Source: Variovorax boronicumulans (GTDB lineage: Bacteria > Pseudomonadota > Gammaproteobacteria > Burkholderiales > Burkholderiaceae_C). Taken from it: a DNA stretch of 64,000 bases. Location of the stretch: the NCBI RefSeq assembly GCF_019352895.1, contig NZ_JAAAFX010000009.1:452764-516763 (forward strand). The letters are read 5' to 3'. Below, one piece after another: positions 27,043 to 35,410 of the stretch (its first letter is position 1; each line of letters starts with the position of its first letter). Position numbers and translations under genes: made by a program. Under the pieces are notes generated by a model that saw only the letters and a program-made list of their open reading frames with translations, did not search any database and was not told the DNA's origin.

Positions 27043-28683
27043 CTACCGAAATCGTGCGGGTTGCCTTGCGTCTTCGCGGACCATGTCGACGGCCTTCTCG
27101 GCCATCATCACGACCGGCGCGTTGGTGTTGCCCGAGACCAGCGTGGGCATTGCCGAGCAATCGATGACCCGCAGGCCCGCGATGCCGTGCACGCGCAGCC
27201 GCGCGTCGACCACGGCCAGCGGGTCGTCGCCCATGCGGCAGGTGCCGCTGGGATGGAAGATGGTGGCGCCGTGATCGCGGCAGAACGCGAGCAGCTCCTC
27301 GTCGCTCGCGGCCTGCGGGCCGGGCTTGACCTCGCGCTTCACGTAGGGGCGCATGGCCGGCGCATCGGCGATGGCACGCGCCGCCTTCAGGCCGGCCACC
27401 GCGGTACGGCGGTCGAGTTCGGTCGCCAGGTAGTTCGGTTGCATCGACGGCGGTTCGAAGGGATCGAGCGAGCGGATGCGGATGTGGCCGCGCGATTCGG
27501 GCCGCAGCTGGCACACCGACATCGTGAAGCCGGAGTAGGGGTGCACCCGGCCGCCCGCCATGTCCGCCGAGAGCGTGGCCACATGGAACTGGATGTCGGG
27601 CGTCGCGCTCACGGGGTGGCCGTGTTCGTCCTTCAGCGCCTGCATGAAGCAGCCGCCCTGGTTGATGCCGATGGCCAGCGCGCCGGTGCGGTGCAGCAGC
27701 CACTCCAGCCCCAGCCGGGCCTGGCCGACCCACGAATTGAGTTGGTCGTTGGTCGTGATGGGGCGCGTGCATTCGTAGCCCACGCGGATCTGCAAGTGGT
27801 CCTGCAGGTTCTCGCCGACACCGGGCAGGTCGTGCAGCACCGGCACGCCCTGTGCGGCGAGCAGCGCGTGCGGGCCGATGCCCGACAGCTGCAGCAGCTG
27901 CGGCGACTGGATGGCACCGGCCGACAGCAGCACCTCGGCGCGGCAGCGGGCGGTCTTCATCTCGCCGCCCTGGCGGTAGTGCACGCCCACCGCACGACGG
28001 CCTTCGGTCAGCAGGCCCGCCGCGAAGGCCTCGGTCTCGATGCGCAGGTTGGGCCGGCGCCTGACCGCCGGCGGGAGGTAGGCCTTGGCGGTGCTGCAAC
28101 GCAGGCCGTGGTGGGTGTTGAGCTGGAAGTAGCCCGCACCTTCCTGGCGTGCGCCGTTGAAGTCCTCCGTGCGCGGTACGCCGATCTGCTGCGCGCCGTT
28201 GATGAAGGCCTCGATCAGTTCATGCCGCGCGCCGATGTCCGACACCTTGAGCGGACCGTCGCCGCCGTGCAGCGGGCTGCTGCCGCGCTGGTTGCCCTCG
28301 GAGCGGATGAAGTAGGGCAGCACCTCGTCGTACCCCCAGCCCGCGTTGCCCAGCGCGGCCCAGTGGTCGTAGTCCTCGCGCTGGCCGCGGATGTAGATCA
28401 GGCCGTTGATCGAACTGCTGCCGCCCAGCGTCTTGCCGCGCGGCCAGTAGATGCGGCGGCCGTTCATGTTCGGGTCGGGGTCGGTCTCGAAGCGCCAGTT
28501 GACATCGGGGCTCCACATCGTCTTGCCGTAGCCGATGGGCAGATGGATCCAGGGCGAGCTGTCGCGCGGGCCGGCTTCCAGCAGCAGCACGCGGGTGGCG
28601 GGGTCTTCGCTGAGTCGGCCAGCGAGCACACAGCCCGCCGAACCGGCACCCACCACGATGTAGTCGAATTCGTTGAGATTCAT
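27043..28683 (-). CDS. GMC-family flavoprotein dehydrogenase, candidate isethionate dehydrogenase
   Basis: FAD-dependent alcohol dehydrogenase of the glucose-methanol-choline family, 546 residues. The ADP-binding motif GAGSAG is at 12-17, the GMC signature GKTLGGSSSINGLIYIRG is near residue 90, and the catalytic His is in HPSGTCRMG near the C-terminus with the partner Asn in SGNTNAPV. It would be annotated as a choline dehydrogenase by default. In the present context, oxidation of isethionate (2-hydroxyethanesulfonate) to sulfoacetaldehyde, as reported for IseJ of C. necator, fits better: xsc is in the same island and no betaine aldehyde dehydrogenase gene is adjacent. Substrate remains unproven. 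Confidence 0.85.
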   Translation of the reverse strand: MNLNEFDYIVVGAGSAGCVLAGRLSEDPATRVLLLEAGPRDSSPWIHLPIGYGKTMWSPDVNWRFETDPDPNMNGRRIYWPRGKTLGGSSSINGLIYIRGQREDYDHWAALGNAGWGYDEVLPYFIRSEGNQRGSSPLHGGDGPLKVSDIGARHELIEAFINGAQQIGVPRTEDFNGARQEGAGYFQLNTHHGLRCSTAKAYLPPAVRRRPNLRIETEAFAAGLLTEGRRAVGVHYRQGGEMKTARCRAEVLLSAGAIQSPQLLQLSGIGPHALLAAQGVPVLHDLPGVGENLQDHLQIRVGYECTRPITTNDQLNSWVGQARLGLEWLLHRTGALAIGINQGGCFMQALKDEHGHPVSATPDIQFHVATLSADMAGGRVHPYSGFTMSVCQLRPESRGHIRIRSLDPFEPPSMQPNYLATELDRRTAVAGLKAARAIADAPAMRPYVKREVKPGPQAASDEELLAFCRDHGATIFHPSGTCRMGDDPLAVVDARLRVHGIAGLRVIDCSAMPTLVSGNTNAPVVMMAEKAVDMVREDARQPARFR

Positions 28684-28746
28684 TCCGGGCCCGGGTTGCA
28701 ATGGAACAATCGCCGCATCGGCCCGGATCGTAGGTCAATGATTTTC

Positions 28747-28761
28747 GGAACGCAACGTTCC
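28747..28761. promoter_or_regulatory. Palindromic operator GGAAC-N5-GTTCC between iseJ-like and iclR genes
   Basis: GGAACGCAACGTTCC is a perfect inverted repeat (GGAACG-CAA-CGTTCC) in the 97-base divergent region, 20 bases before the IclR start codon. The same GGAAC-N5-GTTCC pattern lies in front of xsc. IclR-family regulators bind short palindromes of this size, so I infer it is the binding site of the adjacent regulator. Confidence 0.65.
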
Positions 28762-28780
28762 ACTTTAGAGGTTTACCCGC

Positions 28781-29593
28781 ATGACGTCTTCACGACGCGA
28801 CGCTGCTGTCGTCCCGTTTTCCCCGCCCGAGGCGCTGTCCGCGGAGGGCGCAAGCGGCTCCTCGGCCGAGCGCAGCCTGCGCCTGCTGGCGCTGCTCGCC
28901 AGCGAGGGCCGGGCCCTGACGCTGGCCGATCTCGCGGCGCGTCTGGCCCTGCCCAAGGGCACCGCGCACCGCATCTGCACGCAATTGCTGGCCGCCGGGT
29001 TCCTGGCGCGCGACGTGGACGAGCGCGCCTTCAGCGTCGGTCCGGCGCTGCGCCAGCTGGCCTTCGACACGCTCAACCACGGCGTGGTGCGCGGACTGCG
29101 CCACGACGTGTTGTCGGAGCTGGTGCGGCAGGTCGGCGAGACCTGCAACTTCACCACCCTCGACGGCACCCAGGTGCTCTACCTCGACCGGGTGGAGGCC
29201 CAGTGGCCGTTGCGCCTGACGCTCGAGATCGGCTCGCACGTGCCGCTGCACTGCACCGCAAGCGGCAAGCTGCTGCTGGCCCAGATGCCGCGCAAGGAAC
29301 GCGACGCCGTGATCGCCGGCCTCACGCTGACGCGCATGACGCGCAACTCGATCGTCGCCGCGTCCCGGCTGCGCGCCGAGTGCGATGCCATCATCGAACG
29401 CGGCCATGCCTGCGACAACGAGGAGTTCATCGCGGGACTGGTGGCGGTAGCGGTCCCGGTGCGCAACGCGGCCGGCGCGGTGCGTGCCGCGATCGCGGTG
29501 CACGCGCCCACGGCGCGCATGTCGCTCGACGAGGCGCTGGGGCAGCTCGACGCGCTGGAGGCCGCGGCGCAGCGCATGGGCACGCTGCTCTGA
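28781..29593 (+). CDS. IclR-family transcriptional regulator (IseR-like)
   Basis: IclR-type regulator of 270 residues: N-terminal winged helix (SSAERSLRLLALLASEGRALT, then LPKGTAHRICTQLLAAGF) and a C-terminal effector domain with VLYLDRVEAQWPLRL, LHCTASGKLLLAQM and CDNEEFIAGLVAVAVPV, where the effector pocket lies. It is divergent from the GMC dehydrogenase gene with a perfect palindrome between them, so it most likely controls that gene and the MFS carrier. The ligand might be isethionate or sulfoacetaldehyde (inference). Confidence 0.9.
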   Translation: MTSSRRDAAVVPFSPPEALSAEGASGSSAERSLRLLALLASEGRALTLADLAARLALPKGTAHRICTQLLAAGFLARDVDERAFSVGPALRQLAFDTLNHGVVRGLRHDVLSELVRQVGETCNFTTLDGTQVLYLDRVEAQWPLRLTLEIGSHVPLHCTASGKLLLAQMPRKERDAVIAGLTLTRMTRNSIVAASRLRAECDAIIERGHACDNEEFIAGLVAVAVPVRNAAGAVRAAIAVHAPTARMSLDEALGQLDALEAAAQRMGTLL

Positions 29594-29611
29594 GCGGCGT
29601 GGCGGCCGGGG

Positions 29612-30403
29612 CTACGCCAGCAGGCCGTACAGCGACCGCAGCACGCTCACCGCCGCCAGCCCGATCAGCAGGTTGAGCACATGCCGGCGGAACTGTTCGG
29701 GCGAGACGCCCGCGAACGAGCGCCCGCCGAACCAGATGCCCACGAGCATGGCCGGCGCCAGCCACACCGCCCAGCGCAAGGTCTCAGGGCCGAGCAGGCT
29801 GCCGCTCGCATGGGCCGCGCCGGGCATCAGCGCCGCACTGGCCAGCGCCACCACGTCGCTGAACAGCAGCAGCGCGATCATGGTGGCGCGCAGCCGCGCC
29901 GGCGGCATGTTGACGGTGCTCAGCAGCACGGCCAGCGCGATGCCGCCGATGGCGGCCACGCCGTTGATGAAGCCCGACAGCACGCCCGCCAGCAGCCGCA
30001 CGCCGCGGGTCGGCAGCAGCGCCGCGCGGTAGCCGCGTCGAAGCAGCAGGGCCGCGGCCATCAGCAGCGCGCCGATCAGCAGGCGCAGCGGCGTCTCGGG
30101 CAGCCAGGCCAGCAGCGCGACGCCGACCGGGATGAACAGCAGGTTGCCGAGCGCGAGCCAGCCGATCCAGCGCATGTCGACATCGCGCGCGATGCCGCGC
30201 AGCTGGCTCAGGCTCGCCAGGATCTCGAGCGCGAAGATGGCGGGCACCACCTTCGCTGGCGAGACGATCAGCGACAGCCCGGCCACCGAGATGGCGGAGA
30301 AGCCGAAGCCCGCGAAGCCGCGCACCATGCCCGCGGCGAACACCACGCACAGGCTGTAGGCGAGCAGCAGCGGCGGCAGCGGCGCATCGAGCAGCGCCGT
30401 CAT
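29612..30403 (-). CDS. TauE/SafE-family anion exporter
   Basis: Inner membrane protein of 263 residues with about eight hydrophobic segments and the repeated TauE/SafE layout (GMVRGFAGFGFSAISVAG at the start, FINGVAAIGGIALAVLL in the second half). The family includes proposed sulfite/sulfoacetate exporters TauE and SafE. The start ATG 30403 overlaps the stop codon of the CoA ligase gene, so it is coupled to the sulfoacetate genes. Xsc releases sulfite, which is toxic, so sulfite export is the obvious role, alongside oxidation by the SoeABC-like enzyme. Transport of the organic sulfonate itself is an alternative. Confidence 0.82.
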   Translation of the reverse strand: MTALLDAPLPPLLLAYSLCVVFAAGMVRGFAGFGFSAISVAGLSLIVSPAKVVPAIFALEILASLSQLRGIARDVDMRWIGWLALGNLLFIPVGVALLAWLPETPLRLLIGALLMAAALLLRRGYRAALLPTRGVRLLAGVLSGFINGVAAIGGIALAVLLSTVNMPPARLRATMIALLLFSDVVALASAALMPGAAHASGSLLGPETLRWAVWLAPAMLVGIWFGGRSFAGVSPEQFRRHVLNLLIGLAAVSVLRSLYGLLA

Positions 30404-31923
30404 TCGAACAGGGGCGCGAGCCGCAGCCGCTGCACCTTGCCCGACGGCCCGCGCGGCAGGTCGTCCACGAAACGGAAATGGCCCGGCGTCTTGAAGCGGC
30501 CCAGCGTGCCTTCGCAGAAGGCGCGCAGCGCGGCCTCGCTGCAGTCCGCGCCCTCGCGCAGCACGATGCACACCCCGATCTCCTGGCCGTAGTGCCGGTC
30601 GGGCACGCCCACGGCCGCGGCCTCGCGCACGGCCGGGTGCTGCAGCAGTGCCTCGTCGATCTCGCGCGGCGCGATGTTCTCGCCGCCCTTGATGATCAGT
30701 TCCTTGATGCGGCCGGTGATGAAGAAGAAACCGTCGCCGTCGCGGTGGCCCAGGTCACCGGTGCGCAGCCAGCCATCGGGCGTGAAGCTCTCGCGCGTCG
30801 CCTCGGGGTTCTTGTAGTAGCCGCGCATCACGTTGGGGCCGCGCAGCGCGAGCTCGCCGGTCTGGCCATCGGCCACCTCGTCCAGCGCAGCATCGATCAC
30901 GCGCGCGTCGCAGCCCGAGGCGCGGCCGACCGAGCCGAGCTTGCGTTGCGCCGCCACCATGGGGTTGGAGAAGGCGGGGGCCGCGGTTTCGGTGAGGCCC
31001 ATGGTCTCGACGATGCCGATGCCGAACATCGCCTCGAATGCGCGATGGTGCTCGGGCGCCAGCGCGGCCGAGGCCGAGCGGCAGAAGCGCAGGCCGGCGG
31101 TCAGTGCGCGCGGCACCGGACCGCCCTCGAGCAGGTAGGAAATCATCGTCGGCACGACGTTGATCCAGGTGCAGTGGGTGGCCGCGGCCTGCGTCCAGAA
31201 GCGGCCGGCCGAAAAGCGTGGCGGCATCGCCAGGCTGCCGCCGTGCGCCAGCGGCGCCAGCATGGTCACGACGAAGGCGTTGATGTGATAGAGCGGCAAC
31301 ACCGCCAGCACGCGGTCCGCGGGCGTCAGGCCATGCTCGAGGCCGATGGCGTGCGCGTTGGCGGCGAGGTTGGCCTGCGTCAGCATCACGCCCTTGGGCT
31401 GTCCGGTGGTGCCCGAGGTGTACATCAGCAGCGCCAGTGCGTCGGGCGACGGGGGTGGCAGGTCGACGGCCGTCGCCGCCGGTTCGCCGGGCAGCGTGGG
31501 GGCGTCGGGGTCGACGACCCACACCGCCACCGTGCGCTCGACGGTCTCGAGCATGGCGCGCACGCGCGCCTCCCATTCGGGTGCGACGCACACCACGCGG
31601 CAGTCGGAATGCGCCAGCACGTAGCGCATCTGCTCGGGCTGGGCCACCAGGTTCACCGGGTTGACGCACAGGCCTGCATGCAGCGCGCCCAGCAGCAGGC
31701 GCAGCGTCTGCAGGCCGTTGGGCATCACCAGCGACACGGTGTCGCCTTGCTGCGCACCCTGGGCCTGCAGCAAGGCGGCTGCGCGTCGGCAGCCCTGGGC
31801 CAGCTGCGCACAGTCGATGGTCGGCTCGGCCGACTCGGTGGAAAGCGCATAGACGGCGGTCGGCCGCAGGCGCGCCTGCTGCTCGATCAGCGCATGGACG
31901 GTGGTGGCCGCCGCCGGCGGCAT
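30400..31923 (-). CDS. sauT: Acyl-CoA synthetase, candidate sulfoacetate-CoA ligase
   Basis: Adenylate-forming ligase of 507 residues. The AMP-binding P-loop YTSGTTGQPKG is near residue 160, the MGLTETA motif around 300, and the A8/A10 motifs GWLRTGDLGHRD, GRIKELIIKGGENIAPREID and the catalytic Lys in GPSGKVQRL at the end. It would convert an acid plus ATP and CoA to acyl-CoA, AMP and PPi. Lying directly after an acylating aldehyde dehydrogenase, the pair matches SauT/SauS, which take sulfoacetate to sulfoacetaldehyde in C. necator. ATG 31923 is used; GTG 31935, overlapping the sauS stop, is equally likely. Confidence 0.82.
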   Translation of the reverse strand: MPPAAATTVHALIEQQARLRPTAVYALSTESAEPTIDCAQLAQGCRRAAALLQAQGAQQGDTVSLVMPNGLQTLRLLLGALHAGLCVNPVNLVAQPEQMRYVLAHSDCRVVCVAPEWEARVRAMLETVERTVAVWVVDPDAPTLPGEPAATAVDLPPPSPDALALLMYTSGTTGQPKGVMLTQANLAANAHAIGLEHGLTPADRVLAVLPLYHINAFVVTMLAPLAHGGSLAMPPRFSAGRFWTQAAATHCTWINVVPTMISYLLEGGPVPRALTAGLRFCRSASAALAPEHHRAFEAMFGIGIVETMGLTETAAPAFSNPMVAAQRKLGSVGRASGCDARVIDAALDEVADGQTGELALRGPNVMRGYYKNPEATRESFTPDGWLRTGDLGHRDGDGFFFITGRIKELIIKGGENIAPREIDEALLQHPAVREAAAVGVPDRHYGQEIGVCIVLREGADCSEAALRAFCEGTLGRFKTPGHFRFVDDLPRGPSGKVQRLRLAPLFE

Positions 31924-31931
31924 CGCGGCAT

Positions 31932-33383
31932 TCACGCGGCACCGTGCCGGGCGAAGAAGGCGCCGAAGATCTCGTCTTCGGTCGGCATGCGCTCGGGGAT
32001 GGGCCGCGAGATGCGCGTGATGTTGAGGTAGTGCCGGTAGTTCATGTTCTCGGAGAAATTGTTCTTGCCCCAGGTGCCACAGCCCATCGAGAGCGAGAAG
32101 GGCAGGCCGTTGTCGAAGTTGCCGCCCGTGGCCAGCGCATGCGGCTGGTCGACGATGACGCGCGACACCGGCAGCGTGAGACCGAGGCGCAGCGCGCGCT
32201 CGGGCACTGCACTGTGCAGGCCGACCGAGTGGCCCGCGCCCTCGTAGCCGTAGATGCGCTCGACCGTGGCGGCGGCGGCATCGAAGTCGGCGGCCCCGTA
32301 CACGGTGAGCACCGGGCTGAGCTTCTCGCCCGAGAACGGATGCTCGGGGCCGACGCCTGCCTCGTCCACCATGAGGATGCGCGGATCGCGCTCGGCGATG
32401 GCGAGCCAGGCGGCGCGGCCCGCCGCATCCTGTGCTGCCGCGCGCTGTGCGATGACGCGGGCCGATTGGCCGATCACCGCAGCCGACAGCCGCCCTTCCG
32501 GCCACATCAGCGATTGCAGCACGCGCTTTTGCGACGCGTCGAGCATCACCGCGCCGCGCGCCTCGAGCGCGGCCAGCAGTGCGGGGCGTGCGGCATCGAC
32601 CACCACCAGGCTGTTCTCGGCCGAGCAACTGGTGGCGTTGTCGAAGGTCTTGGAGCGCAGGATGCGGTCGGCCGCGAGGGCCGGGTCGGCGGTCTCGTCG
32701 ACGATGCTCGCCACGTTGCCCGCGCCCACCCCGAAGGCCGGCGTTCCGCTGGCGTAGGCCGCGCGCACGTTGGCCTGCGAGCCGGTCGCGACCACCAGGT
32801 CGCACAGCGTCATCAGTTCGGCGGTCGACTGCTTGCTGACCGGCGAGGGCAGCAACTGCACCAGGTCGCGCGGTGCGCCGATGCGGTCGAATTGCGCATG
32901 GATGAACGCGATCAGCCGCGCCGCGGTGGTCCAGCCCTTGGGCGAGGGCGCGACGATGACGGCATTGCGGCCCTTGAGCGCATTGATGATCTTGTTGGCC
33001 GGGGTCGCGCCCGGATTGGTCGACGGCGTGACGGCGCACACCACGCCCACCGGTCGTGCGATCTCGACGATGCCCCGCGCGTGGTCTTGCGCGATCACGC
33101 CGACCGAGCGCGTGCCCTGCAGGTCGCGCAGCAGGCCGAGGGTCTTGCGGTGGTTCTTGCGCACCTTGTCCTCGACGTTGCCCACGCCGGTGTCGGCCAC
33201 CGCGAGCGCGGCGAGCTCGCGGTTGCGGCCGGGCTCGATGATCGCCCAACCGGCGGCCGTGACCACCATGTCGACCTGCTCCTGCGACCAGGTGTCGTAG
33301 ATGCGTTGCGCGGCGCGCGCGCGCCCCACGAGATCGGCAATGGGGCTCTGTGCGGAGGAGTTCGAGTGGTCCATGGTCTTCAT
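31932..33383 (-). CDS. sauS: Acylating aldehyde dehydrogenase, candidate sulfoacetaldehyde dehydrogenase
   Basis: Aldehyde dehydrogenase of the CoA-acylating branch (EutE/AdhE-like), 483 residues. The catalytic Cys is in TSCSAENS around residue 250. VTPSTNPGATPANKIINALKGRN is a branch-typical N-terminal segment, and SMGCGTWGKN near the C-terminus is typical as well. With the neighbouring ligase it would reduce sulfoacetyl-CoA to sulfoacetaldehyde using NAD(P)H (SauS reaction). Alternative acyl-CoA substrates cannot be excluded. It is preceded by a TTT binding-protein gene on the same strand, 62 bases upstream. The start could be ATG 33383 or 33374. Confidence 0.85.
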   Translation of the reverse strand: MKTMDHSNSSAQSPIADLVGRARAAQRIYDTWSQEQVDMVVTAAGWAIIEPGRNRELAALAVADTGVGNVEDKVRKNHRKTLGLLRDLQGTRSVGVIAQDHARGIVEIARPVGVVCAVTPSTNPGATPANKIINALKGRNAVIVAPSPKGWTTAARLIAFIHAQFDRIGAPRDLVQLLPSPVSKQSTAELMTLCDLVVATGSQANVRAAYASGTPAFGVGAGNVASIVDETADPALAADRILRSKTFDNATSCSAENSLVVVDAARPALLAALEARGAVMLDASQKRVLQSLMWPEGRLSAAVIGQSARVIAQRAAAQDAAGRAAWLAIAERDPRILMVDEAGVGPEHPFSGEKLSPVLTVYGAADFDAAAATVERIYGYEGAGHSVGLHSAVPERALRLGLTLPVSRVIVDQPHALATGGNFDNGLPFSLSMGCGTWGKNNFSENMNYRHYLNITRISRPIPERMPTEDEIFGAFFARHGAA

Positions 33384-33445
33384 TGGTTGCTGCGAGATGC
33401 ATTCTCACGGGACACACCGCCCCGGACGGGCCGGGGCGGCACCGG

Positions 33446-34429
33446 TCAATCTACCTTGATGCGGGCCTCTTTCGCCAGCTTGGCCCAGCTCGCCAGCTCG
33501 GTGTCGACCACCTTGCCCAGCGCCTCGGGCGGGCCGCCCACGCCTTCGCTGCCCTGGGCCAGCAGCCTGTCGCGGATCTCGGGTTCGCGCACGACGGTGT
33601 TGATGGCCTTGTTGAGCTTGTCGATCGCGGCCCTGGGCGTCTTCACGGGCACGAACATCGCGTACCAGGAATCGACCTCGAAGTCGGCGATGCCGGCCTC
33701 CTGCATGGTGGGCACGTCGGGGAAGGCCGCGCTGCGCTGGGTGGTCGAGACGGCCAGCGCCTTGAGCTTGCCGGCCTTGACGAACTGCGCAGCCGCAGGA
33801 ATCGACACCCACAGCAGCGGCACCTGGCCGCCCATCACATCGGTCACGGCGGGTCCGCCGCCGCGGTAGGGAATGTGCGTCATGCGGGTGCCGGTGCGCA
33901 GCTTGAGCAGCTCGCCCGCCAGGTGCCCGGGCGAGCCGTTGCCCACCGAGGCGAAGGAGATCGTGTCCGGCTGGGATCGGGCCAGCGCCACCAGCTCGGC
34001 CACGGTGCTGGGCGCGAACTGCAGGTTCGCCACCAGGATCTGCGGCAGCGATGCCACCATGCCGACCGGCTCGAAGTCCTTGGCCGTGTCGAAGGGCAGC
34101 TTGGGGTAGATGCTCGGGTTGATGGTGTGCGAGGACAGGGTGAACAGCACGGTGTAGCCGTCCGGCGCCGCCTTGGCCGCTGCGTCGGTGCCGATGGAGC
34201 CGGCCGCGCCGCCGCGGTTGTCGATCAGCACCGGCTGGCCCATCAGGGTCTGGAAGCGCTCCTGCACGATGCGTGCGATCACGTCGGTGCCGCCGCCGGG
34301 CGGGTAGGGCACGATGAGCTTGATCGGTCTGCTCGGGTAGTCGGTGCCGTTCTGGGCCGGTACGGCGCTAGCTGCGAGCGCGACGGCGGCCAGGAGGCCG
34401 GCCCGCAGCAGGGGGACGAGTCGATTCAT
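33446..34429 (-). CDS. Tripartite tricarboxylate transporter (Bug) substrate-binding protein
   Basis: Periplasmic Bug/TctC-type binding protein of 327 residues. A signal peptide ends near AASAVPAQ. YPSRPIKLIVPYPPGGGTDVIARIV and GGAAGSIGTDAAAKAAPDGYT are the standard ligand-binding segments of this family. No TctA or TctB membrane genes are in the window, so it is an orphan, as most Bug proteins in Burkholderiales are. It sits between an IclR regulator and sauS on one strand, so I infer it binds sulfoacetate or a related anion. The start at 34429 is set by the signal peptide; it overlaps the 3' end of the regulator gene by 62 bases. Confidence 0.88.
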   Translation of the reverse strand: MNRLVPLLRAGLLAAVALAASAVPAQNGTDYPSRPIKLIVPYPPGGGTDVIARIVQERFQTLMGQPVLIDNRGGAAGSIGTDAAAKAAPDGYTVLFTLSSHTINPSIYPKLPFDTAKDFEPVGMVASLPQILVANLQFAPSTVAELVALARSQPDTISFASVGNGSPGHLAGELLKLRTGTRMTHIPYRGGGPAVTDVMGGQVPLLWVSIPAAAQFVKAGKLKALAVSTTQRSAAFPDVPTMQEAGIADFEVDSWYAMFVPVKTPRAAIDKLNKAINTVVREPEIRDRLLAQGSEGVGGPPEALGKVVDTELASWAKLAKEARIKVD

Positions 34430-35240
34430 TCTGCATGTCTCCGTCTTGGGGGGTGAGCGCCGTTGGAAGGCGCGTCGCAGACGCCGGCCCGTGCCGGTAG
34501 CCCAGCGTGCCGCTGGCGTCGCGCGCGCAGGACATGACCTGTTCGGCGAGTTCGCGTGCCTGGGTGCGTGCAAAGCGGATCGAGGGCACGCTCATGCCCA
34601 GGGCGGCGACCGCCTCGCCTCGCGCATTGAAGACGGGGACGCCGAGCCCGCAGACCCCGAGGCGCCATTCCTCGCGGTTCTCCGCAAAGCCGCGGCTGCG
34701 CGTGCGCACCAGCTCGGCCTGCAGCGCGTCGAAGTCCAGGATGCTGTGCGGCGTGTGGGCCACCAGCGTGCCCAGCCGTTGTCGCAGCGCGGGCAGGTCG
34801 AGCTGCGCGGCCGCCAGCAGCGCCTTGCCCGAGGCCACGCAGCAGGCCGGCGCGCGCCCGCCGATGCGCGAGTACGCCGCCACCGGCAGCGGGCTGTCGA
34901 ACTTGTCGAGGTAGACGATCTCCGCGCCGTCGAGCGTGGCCAGGTGGATGGTCTCGCCGGTGGCCTGTGCCAGCGCCGCGAGGTGCGGGCGCAGCAGCGC
35001 CGTGATGTCGGACACCTCGGCCACGAGCGCGCCCAGCTCGAACAGCCGCAGGCTCGGCCGGTAGGCGCTGGTGGCCGGGTCCTGCGTGGCCCAGCCGCAT
35101 TCGACCAGGGTCTTCAGCGTGCGATGCGCGTTGCTGCGCGCCATGCCGAAGGCCTGGGCGAGATCGGTCACGCGGCAATCCTGCTGCCGGCGAGTCATCC
35201 ATTCGATGGTGGCGAGGCCCTTGGCCAGTGTGGAGTCCAT
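34368..35240 (-). CDS. IclR-family transcriptional regulator of the sau-like operon
   Basis: IclR protein of 290 residues. The winged helix (VTDLAQAFGMARSNAHRTLKTL) is at about 24-45 and the effector domain includes EIVYLDKFDSPLPVAAYSRIGG, CCVASGKALLAA and ENREEWRLGVCGLGVPVF. A Pro/Arg-rich tail of about 40 residues extends past the usual end and overlaps the binding-protein gene, so the stop position may reflect sequence drift. It heads the minus-strand set leading through the TTT protein, sauS, sauT and the exporter, with a palindromic control region just upstream. It is the likely counterpart of SauR, though the regulator type need not match. Confidence 0.88.
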   Translation of the reverse strand: MDSTLAKGLATIEWMTRRQQDCRVTDLAQAFGMARSNAHRTLKTLVECGWATQDPATSAYRPSLRLFELGALVAEVSDITALLRPHLAALAQATGETIHLATLDGAEIVYLDKFDSPLPVAAYSRIGGRAPACCVASGKALLAAAQLDLPALRQRLGTLVAHTPHSILDFDALQAELVRTRSRGFAENREEWRLGVCGLGVPVFNARGEAVAALGMSVPSIRFARTQARELAEQVMSCARDASGTLGYRHGPASATRLPTALTPQDGDMQNESTRPPAAGRPPGRRRARS

Positions 35241-35259
35241 GCTGCAAAAAATCGGTTGT

Positions 35260-35299
35260 GTTCTAAATATCAGAACGTTGTTCGTGAATGTGGAACAAC
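35260..35299. promoter_or_regulatory. Two adjoining inverted repeats upstream of the IclR gene
   Basis: GTTCT-N7-AGAAC (35260-35276) abuts GTTGTTC-N9-GAACAAC (35277-35299); both are perfect. They lie 20-60 bases before the start of the minus-strand IclR gene and about 110 bases before the plus-strand membrane protein gene. The GTTC/GAAC half-sites resemble those near the other two IclR genes. Autoregulation by the IclR protein is the simplest reading. Confidence 0.5.
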
Positions 35300-35410
35300 T
35301 TTAGGCAGACGGACGGGCGCTGTCAACCGCGCCGGCCGCGGGGTCGTCCGGGCCCTACCATCGGCAGCCAGGGGAGCCGACGCACCGATGCATGCACGGA
35401 GGACATCACC

